From: Delphinus delphis
Lineage: Eukaryota > Chordata > Mammalia > Artiodactyla > Delphinidae
NCBI RefSeq assembly: GCF_949987515.2
Contig: NC_082696.1
Span: forward strand, 60,706,447 to 60,770,446
Length of the DNA: 64,000 nucleotides
Direction of reading: 5' to 3'
Position 1 is the first letter of the stretch. Each line of letters begins with the position of its first letter. This document shows positions 56,950 to 64,000 of this stretch, piece after piece. Position numbers and translations under genes: made by a program. The notes under the pieces were generated by a model. It was not told the origin of the DNA. It did no database searches and saw only the letters and a list, made by a program, of their open reading frames with translations.

Positions 56950-58490
56950 TAATTTTTTTGTCTACTTTCATACTCAGGACTTTTTCTCATTTTCATTTAT
57001 TTCATATCTCAAAACGCTAAGTCTTTGAACTTTGAGCCTTTTAAGATTGCTATTGAATTGCCTTCTCTAATATCACACCCTCTCTGATTCCCTTCTGTCC
57101 TGAGCATCCTTCCATTCCAGGCATACATGTTATGTCACCTTACTGTACACTGCTGAGGACAATGATGTGTGAGAAGGTTGAGGCTAAAAAAAGGGTGGTA
57201 GTCAGGAGTGGAGTTTGGGTAATCTTTTGATAATAATGTTTTAAAAGAGTAAAATTTCATCTTTATCAAAATGTTCTGCTTTTTCAATTTCAGCAAGTAG
57301 TATTTTTAAATAAATAAAATGTCTGGGTGATAGGTCATTTCAATTCACTTAGTCTGATGCCTTTTTCATATATAAATACACAAAGCTTAGATGTTACTGT
57401 ATAATTTACTATATAATTTCCTGTGAGTTCATTCGCCTGGCTGGGAGGACCTGAATTTTGTTCTTTTTATCACTTCTATTCAATGGGGAAAAATTGTTAT
57501 TGCCACCAAAAGAGAAGGACAATCAGCACTTTTTCTTTTCTATTTTCAATGATTTTCTGAGAAGGGATGATAATACTTTATAAAATGAGTAAGAGCTTAT
57601 TGTGGATCAGGGAAATGTAGTGCTATCTTGGGGAGAAAGTGAAGGGAATTTTTAAGGGACGTTAGAAAAAGGGTTGAGATTTTAGCCAAAAAACAGAGGA
57701 AGTAATTAACTTCACAGAAGAGATAACATGGCTCATATCATAAGTCCTCTCTGAGAATTTATGATTTTTCTTTATCGGTTCATTTACTGCATTATATGTG
57801 TCAGAAATAGATTCAATGAGACTTAAAATGAAAATGTCTTACATTGTGTAATTTTAATGTGCTCTTACGTGCTACTTATGTTTAAAAAGCACAGGCAAAA
57901 GCTTGTGTTTGGGAGTGAAAGGCTGTCACACGCTGCCCTATGAATCTGTAACACTGTCTTCTTGTACCTAAGGGGCTTCATTCTGTAGATATTCGCATCT
58001 GATTGTTAAGCAGATGAGCAAGGAGACATTCTGAGGACTTGCAGGAGAAACAGCAGCCTTCTTTGTCTCCCCACTTCTGATACCTTCCTATTACAGCATT
58101 ACTCTTGTTAAATTGTAACACCTTATACTGTAAAGCAAGAAGTTTTATTTCCCTGTCCTTGTTTCTGTGATGTACCAGCACATTTCTCTTTCTTTGTAAA
58201 AAAAAAAACAAAAACAAGAAACAAAACCTCAGAATACGGTATTGGGAAAGTATAGCCTTGGAAATAGAGCTAACGTGTCAGTTTCTCATAAATGAAGGGC
58301 TTAAAACTAATGACTATTCAGACTGGAGGACAGTCCATATTAGTTTATTAAACTTGCACAGTTGAGGCTAAGTCACATTTTCAGGAGGGAGCTAGTGCTG
58401 AAACAGGAAGAGGACATTTATTATGGTTGGAATGACTTTGATGCAAGAGTGCAGAAGGACAATATGGCACAAACTAGATTGATAGATGCA
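56950..58490. other. No gene seen
   Basis: Unique-looking sequence, with a short A-rich tract at 58197-58225. No domain in the small frames. Confidence 0.45.
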
Positions 58491-58499
58491 CAGCTATGC

Positions 58500-58625
58500 C
58501 GCTCTATCAACTGGATTACATTGACCTTGGGTTAATAATAACCTTTCCCTTCCATTTCCTCATCTGAAAACTGCTGAAAGCTATACCTGACCTATCTACT
58601 TCACAGGATTATTATAATCATTGAA
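58500..58625 (+). repeat. MIR SINE fragment
   Basis: 'ttgaccttgggttaataata', 'ccatttcctcatctgaaaac' and 'ctacttcacaggattattat' fit the central and 3' parts of MIR. Confidence 0.65.
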
Positions 58626-58643
58626 TAAAAAAAAAGATACATG

Positions 58644-58850
58644 GGCTTCCCTGGTGGCGCAGTGGTTGAGAGTCCGCCTGCCGATGTAGGGGACACGGGT
58701 TCGTGCCCCGGTCCGGGAGGATCCCACATGCCGCGGAGCGGCTGGGCCCGTGAGCCATGGCCACTGAGCCTGCGCGTCCAGAGCCTGTGCTCCGCAACGG
58801 GAGAGGCCACAACAGTGAGAGGCCCGCGTAACGCAAAAAAAAAAAAAAAA
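58644..58850 (+). mobile_element. CHR-2-type cetacean SINE
   Basis: Full-length copy with ~23-nt A tail and intact box regions. The duplication 'aaaaaaagatacatg' ends at 58643 and again at 58865. Confidence 0.96.
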
Positions 58851-59099
58851 AAAAAAAGATACATGAAAGATTTGTAAACTTTTAAATATTCATTTTTAAA
58901 AGTAACAACTATATTGTTTGTGTTCATTTGATTTTCACAGTGGTAGAAAGTCTGGTCCAGATGTTTTTTAGATGGAAATGAAGCTCAGAAAGTCAAAATG
59001 TCACATATAATAACACTACTTATATGTTTGGGGTTTCTTTCTAGGATATTCCCTACGGCCTCTATTTTTAAAATGTTTGAAAATAGAGTAGATTTTGCT

Positions 59100-59280
59100 G
59101 GGTGGGAGGATTGTTTGGTGATTATATATTAGGCAGAACTCTATTTCGGCCTCCAGTGACAGAAACCCAAAACACAGTAGCTTAGAAGAAAAAAATAAAA
59201 AGGAATGTATATGTGTTTGCAGAATCGGGCATTCATCCTTGAAGATGGCTTCAGTGACCACATTTCCTGCTTCTTAAAGC
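59100..59280 (+). repeat. Possible L1M 3' tail trace
   Basis: 'acagaaacccaaaacacagt' and 'agcttagaagaaaaaaataa' resemble the start of an old L1 3' tail. Weak. Confidence 0.35.
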
Positions 59281-59289
59281 TATTGTGTC

Positions 59290-59760
59290 ATCCCCTCCCA
59301 CATTGTGTCAGGGTTAGTCTTTGTGACCAATAGATGATAGCAGAAGTGATGGTATGTGACTTCTGAGGATAAATCATGAAGGACGTGGTAGTTTCTTACT
59401 TTGCTCTCTCTTGAACTGCTCACTCCAAGGAAAGCTATCTGCTATGTCATGAGGACACTCAAGCCACTCTGTGGAGAAATCCATGTGATAAGGAACTGAG
59501 GCGTTCTGAGAAAAGGCAGTGAGGAACTGAGGCCTCTAGCCAACAGCCATGTGAGTGAATGAGTCATGTTGGAAAAAATCCTCCAGCCCCAGTCAAGCTT
59601 TCAGATAATGATCTGCTCAGATGAGCAGATCTTATCTGCAACCTCATGAGAAATCCTAAGTCAGACCACCCATCTAATCCACGGCTGGATTCCTGACTCT
59701 CAGAAACTGTGTAAGGTCATTCATGTTTGTCATTTTAAGCTGCAATGTTTTAGGCTAACT
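59290..59760 (+). repeat. Ancient LTR/LINE-like mammalian repeat (MaLR-type 3' structure)
   Basis: 'tgctatgtcatgaggacact', 'ccaacagccatgtgagtgaa', 'aaatcctccagccccagtca', 'tgcaacctcatgagaaatcc', 'tctcagaaactgtgtaaggt' form a well-known mammalian-wide repeat order ending in an LTR-like 3' part. Exact family name not assigned. Confidence 0.6.
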
Positions 59761-59769
59761 TATTAGAGA

Positions 59770-60985
59770 AAAACAGATTCCTAATAAAACAACTGACAAA
59801 TAAAACAAATAGGAGAACTTGCTGAGGTACATATGGAGTCGTATGTTGAAAGCTGTGGTCAGGGCTATATTTAACTTCATCTCTTGGTTCTTCATTTCTC
59901 TGTGTTGCTTTTATTCTCAGACTCTCTCCCATGTGGGAGAAATTATGACCACTGACAGATTGGGCTCACATTAAATTTAAGCTTTTAATTTTAGATAAAT
60001 TAATTTTATAATTTAATTAATTTAGGTAAAAATCACATCCTCTCTTTCCTACCCCTTGATAAATATAATCTTATATAGGACTGCAAATAGTGCTATTTGG
60101 GACACATGCCACCTTATAGACCACTTTGGGCAGGAATCTGAGTACCATGCTTGGTCAGGTCTACATCATGGGGCTGACCCACCACCACTGAAGAAAACAG
60201 GTAAGTTATAGAGAGTCCTGCTGGAGTCTTACTGAATAAAGGTGGGGAAGTTCCCCAGAGAAAGGGGTACTGGATGGTCAAACAATACACATTAATCACA
60301 GGATAGGTGTCACTCCATACGGAGAAAAAAAGTGTAGTTATTCTGATGCTTTTTATATGTTTATGAGGATAAGGAAACTTCAGACAAGACAGCTAATTGT
60401 CAGGTTGCAGAGACTGAGGGAAAGTATTATTTTCTCTAAAGGAACACTTAGTATGTGCTACTGGGAAAGAAAAAGCAATATGACTTTTTTGATAAGGCAT
60501 CTGATAATGCTTCTTTGGATAGAATGTTAAAAATTGGTTTGCAAACAAAAGTTTCACAGGTTGGACAATTGAATCAACTCTTTGTAGGGGTAAGACAGTG
60601 AAATACCTTATTTGGATAAAAAGATGTCTCAAGATGCTCTTTGAGTGCCTTATAGTACACCTGTTCCTCTGAGCTCAGCACAGTTCAGAGCAGTTTCACT
60701 GAGGCCCTGGAACCTCATGCACTCTGAGTGATAATTCATATTCCCATGCTCTGTTCTGTATCTACCACAACACTGTATCAATTATTTAACAAAATTGCTT
60801 AGGCAAATCCATCTCTCAAAGGAGAGGCTGGAATTGGAACTGGGTGTCCACTTGCCTTTAAAAGATCCTCAGAAATAATTCCACCGTACCTGGCATCCCC
60901 ATTTACCTCCATTACTAAAAGAAGTTTAATTCTCCCAGGGGCTTAGTACTTCTGTATAACTTTGGTGTCAGGACTCCACACCCAT
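59770..60985. other. No gene seen
   Basis: Unique-looking sequence without recognised elements or coding signature. Confidence 0.45.
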
Positions 60986-60989
60986 CAAC

Positions 60990-61560
60990 CAAAAAGCTCT
61001 ATTGGCTGTAACTTAAAAATATATCCTTTATTCAACCACCTCTCACCACTGCTACCCCACACTCTAATCCACAATCATCTCTACCCTGAACTAGATTGAT
61101 GGTAATCTAACTGCTTGTTCTCTTACCTCTCTAATGTCAGCTCTCCGCTTTGCAGCTGAACTAGAGTGAACCTTCAAACATGTAAATCAAATCCTGCTAG
61201 TTTCCTCATCAGAATCCTCCTATTCCTGTGCATTATAATCAGAACAAAGTTTAAAGTCTTCATCATGACCTTACATGATCTGCCCGTGAGTACATCTCTA
61301 ACTCTACATCCTACAACTTCCTACCTCCTCACTCTGTTACCTACGGTGCCTTCTTGGTGTCCCTCAAAGGCACCATGTTAAAAATTCTTACCTCAAGTTC
61401 TTTGCACTTGCTGTTTTCCCTATTTGAAATGCTCTTGCCCAGCGTTGCACAATCCTCAATACCTTACTTTATTCGGGTCTGTACTCAAATGTCACCTCAA
61501 ATAGGACTTGCTTAGCCATCCTAACTAAAAGAGCTCCCGTATCCATTGATCTGCTTATTA
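60990..61560 (+). repeat. L2 LINE 3' part
   Basis: Classic order: 'aatcctgctagtttcctcat', 'tttaaagtcttcatcatgac', 'cttacatgatctgcccgtga', 'aagttctttgcacttgctgt', 'tttgaaatgctcttgcccag', 'caaatgtcacctcaaatagg'. Degraded. Confidence 0.78.
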
Positions 61561-62116
61561 TATAAGATGATTCAGTAGGTTTAATAAATAAAACAAATTA
61601 AATGGTAGTGATTATATATCTCAATATGTAACATAAACTGGCATGAATGGCTAGCTTGGAAAATGTGTAGAGCTGAAGTTTATGTTAAAACACTGTAAAG
61701 AAAAATCAAAGGCCTGAAGTAGATCATAGAGTTCATTCTGGAGAGCAGAGAAGTTTGATGGGTAGATCTGAACAAGCAGTGAATATCTACAACATTAAAA
61801 CTTTCCAGGGTCAAGTCCTAAAGAATTCTATCAGATCTTAAGTAACTGTATTGATGTTTTATAATTAGGTTAGGGAAATATATATTCAATATGATGAGCC
61901 AGCAGAGTCCCTAAGAACATAAACCAAGAGAATTTACACATGTTATTCATCCCTCCTCAGTGCAAATATATAAACATCTTACACGGGGATAAAAAAAAAA
62001 AAGGAACTTTGCCAAATTTACCTAGCACAATGGAGTAAGATAAAGTGCTCTTCCCATAACAAGAAAAAATTATTATATGGTGATAGGGAGTTACATGGAG
62101 GGAATTTCAGATCCTA
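61561..62116. other. No gene seen
   Basis: AT-rich unique sequence with an A-run at 61989-62002. Confidence 0.5.
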
Positions 62117-62125
62117 AGGAGAGGT

Positions 62126-62337
62126 TTTTTTTTTTTTTTTTTTTTGCGGTACGTGGGCCTCTCACCGCCGCGGCCCCTCCCGCCGCGGAGCACAGGCTCC
62201 GGACGCGCAGGCCCAGCGGCCATGGCCCACGGGTCCAGCCGCTCCGCGGCATGTGGGATCCCCCCAGACCGGGGCACGAACCCGTGTCCCCTGCATCGGC
62301 AGGCGGACTCCCAACCACTGCGCCACCAGGGAAGCCC
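62126..62337 (-). mobile_element. CHR-2-type cetacean SINE, antisense
   Basis: Reversed full-length copy with ~20-nt T tail. The duplication 'aggagaggttttttt' is at 62117 onward and 62338 onward. High identity to the other copies. The 118-aa and 115-aa frames spanning it are SINE-derived. Confidence 0.96.
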
Positions 62338-62439
62338 AGGAGAGGTTTTTTTATGATCCCTATAATAATATATTTAGGCATTGTGCTATCATTGGAAAAT
62401 TTGCTTATTTTCTGTTTTTCACTATCAAAATAATTCTTC

Positions 62440-63900
62440 CTTCTAGGGTCTTGGCTATTCTTGGCCCTTCATTCTTCCACATACATTTTAGAATCAGCTT
62501 CCCATGTACCACGAAAAATTGTTTGTTTGTTTTTGGTAGAAATGGCATTGAATGTTTACTATCCATAGAATGGTATATGCCTCCCTTTAGGTCTTTTTAA
62601 TTTTAATAAATTTTATAATTTTTTCATAAAAACTTATATATCTTTAGGTGGAATTTATTCTGAGCAAATTGCATTTTCTAATTCTTCCTCCTGGTTAATA
62701 AACTTTAACTGTCTTTTAATGTAATTTTGCATTCAGCAAACTTTAATACTCTCTTATTATCTAATAATTTTTATAGTGTAGTTAATGATTGTATAGCTTA
62801 ATTACCCAGCTTACTGTTTTTCTTTGCTTATCAGTTTTTTAATCCCTGACATTTTTTTCTTGATTATTTTTTTTTAAGTATCAATAAGTTCTATTTTTTT
62901 AAGTATCAGTAGATTCCTTAGAACTCTGTTTTGTGATCCAGTTATAGTAAATTCTCTTTCTGGGGTTCTGAAAATATCTATATTTCAATCTTACTTTTGA
63001 AGATTGTTAGCCAAATACAGAGTACTAGTTTGACAATTAGTTTCTCTCGTATCAGAAAATAGCATTCTTCTGTTTTTTATTATAGTTATTGAGAAATTAG
63101 CTATCATTCTAATTATATTTTCTTTGAATTAACTTTGTTTATAATCTCTTAAAACTTGATTGCTGTTTTAATACCTTCTCTTTGTCTTTTATATTTTACA
63201 TTTTCAGTATGATATGACTTTGTATAGATTTCTTTTCAATTTCCCCTCCTTAGGTTTCATTCAAGTTTCTGAATTTTGAAAATTTCACTCTTTCTTCAGT
63301 TTTGGAAAATTTTCAACTACTATCTCTTTTCTATTCTCTCCTTCTGATACTCTAGTAAGTCTTATATTACATCTTCTCATTCTTTCTTCAAATTTCCTGT
63401 TTATCTTTGTGTTGCCTGTTTTGTACTCTTATAATTCCATTTATCAGTTTTTTCCACCTTTTTCTAGTCTGCTGTTAACCCATAACATTACTTTTATTTG
63501 CATATTTGTACCTCATAGTTGTTTTATTTTCAAATATTCTTGTCAATTTTGATAAATTCTTATTCATTCATCATACATTTAAATATTTTCTTTTTTGTTT
63601 GTATATATTTAAAATGTTTATTTTATATTTAGTACTGGAAAATTCTAATATCATCTTTCTATTTTGGGCAGATTCTGTAGTTTGTTTTTGTTAATGATCT
63701 TAATATCAGCTTGTCTCCTCCTAACATTAACAAGTTTTTATTGTGAGCTCACATTCCTTGAAACTCTGTGGCAATTCTTTGAGTCCTGAGTTGTATGTAT
63801 CTTCATTCATTTGCTTTCACCCGTGCATGGAAATAACAGAGACATGGGTGGTAAATTTTCAGCTTGGATTATTTTAGGACCATTTGGCTAAGATGAAATC
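62440..63900 (-). repeat. Old L1M, ORF2 and 3'UTR pieces, antisense
   Basis: 62445-62960 follows reversed ORF2 ('gtcttggctattcttggccc', 'acattttagaatcagcttcc'). 63190-63900 follows old reversed L1 3' sequence ('aaatttcactctttcttcag', 'tttggaaaattttcaactac', 'tctagtctgctgttaaccca'). All frames are broken. The element may run beyond the window. Confidence 0.65.
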
Positions 63901-64000
63901 AGAAGCAAACCTGTGTGAACGGGGACTTGAAATTTCAATGAGTAATTCTTTTTCATTGTTATCATAAAACCCAAAGTCAAGTTCAAGTTTTGTGTTTTTC

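Noticed and set aside
1..64000. Prokaryotic features: operons, CRISPR arrays, ribosome binding sites, attachment sites, origins
   Set aside because: Repeat content and composition are mammalian. Apparent direct repeats are dispersed SINEs, not arrays.

Overview
This is a vertebrate nuclear window and almost certainly comes from a cetacean (whale or dolphin). About a dozen near-identical ~205-bp tRNA-derived SINEs of the CHR-2 type carry pol III A/B boxes and poly(A) tails and are flanked by target-site duplications. There is also a ~7-kb L1 with a cetartiodactyl-type 5'UTR. No BovB or ruminant Bov-tA copies were recognised. The species group is inferred from remembered repeat families, not from a database search.

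I found no host protein-coding exon, functional RNA gene, operon or CRISPR array. The sequence is AT-rich intergenic or intronic DNA built of nested transposable elements of several ages. The only long reading frames belong to one dead L1 (18001-25024). Most other open frames are translations of SINEs or chance.

Layout. 1-17 kb: MLT1 LTRs (1.8, 11.1 kb), a hAT-type MITE (2.4 kb), MIRs, four-way ancient L1 debris, three CHR SINEs, and a U6 snRNA/L1 3'-end chimera at 6043-6433 with a perfect 16-bp duplication, inserted in an old MIR. 17-29 kb: an ancient L1 whose ORF2-like pieces lie at 17.5-17.9, 25.0-25.15 and 26.56-29.1 kb. It is split by CHR SINEs, an unexplained 1.4-kb block and the nearly complete young L1. 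That L1 abuts a truncated SINE head-to-head and appears to sit at a deletion of its target. 29-45 kb: repeat-poor stretches (about 29.1-31.5, 32.6-34.8, 35.0-37.0 and 40.5-43.4 kb) with four SINEs, a solo LTR (38596-39025) and CCTT tracts. 45-64 kb: a tandem pair of SINEs of two ages sharing one insertion site, an L1 3' fragment inside an older L1M-type repeat, a Tigger-like DNA transposon relic (54848-55347), L2 remnants, and a long antisense old L1 tail to the window end.

There are no genes here to work together. The value of the window is as a record of retrotransposition: chimera formation by template switching, site re-use, and insertion-associated deletion. No new cellular system was found. 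The U6-L1 chimera and the L1/SINE junction deserve the closest look.
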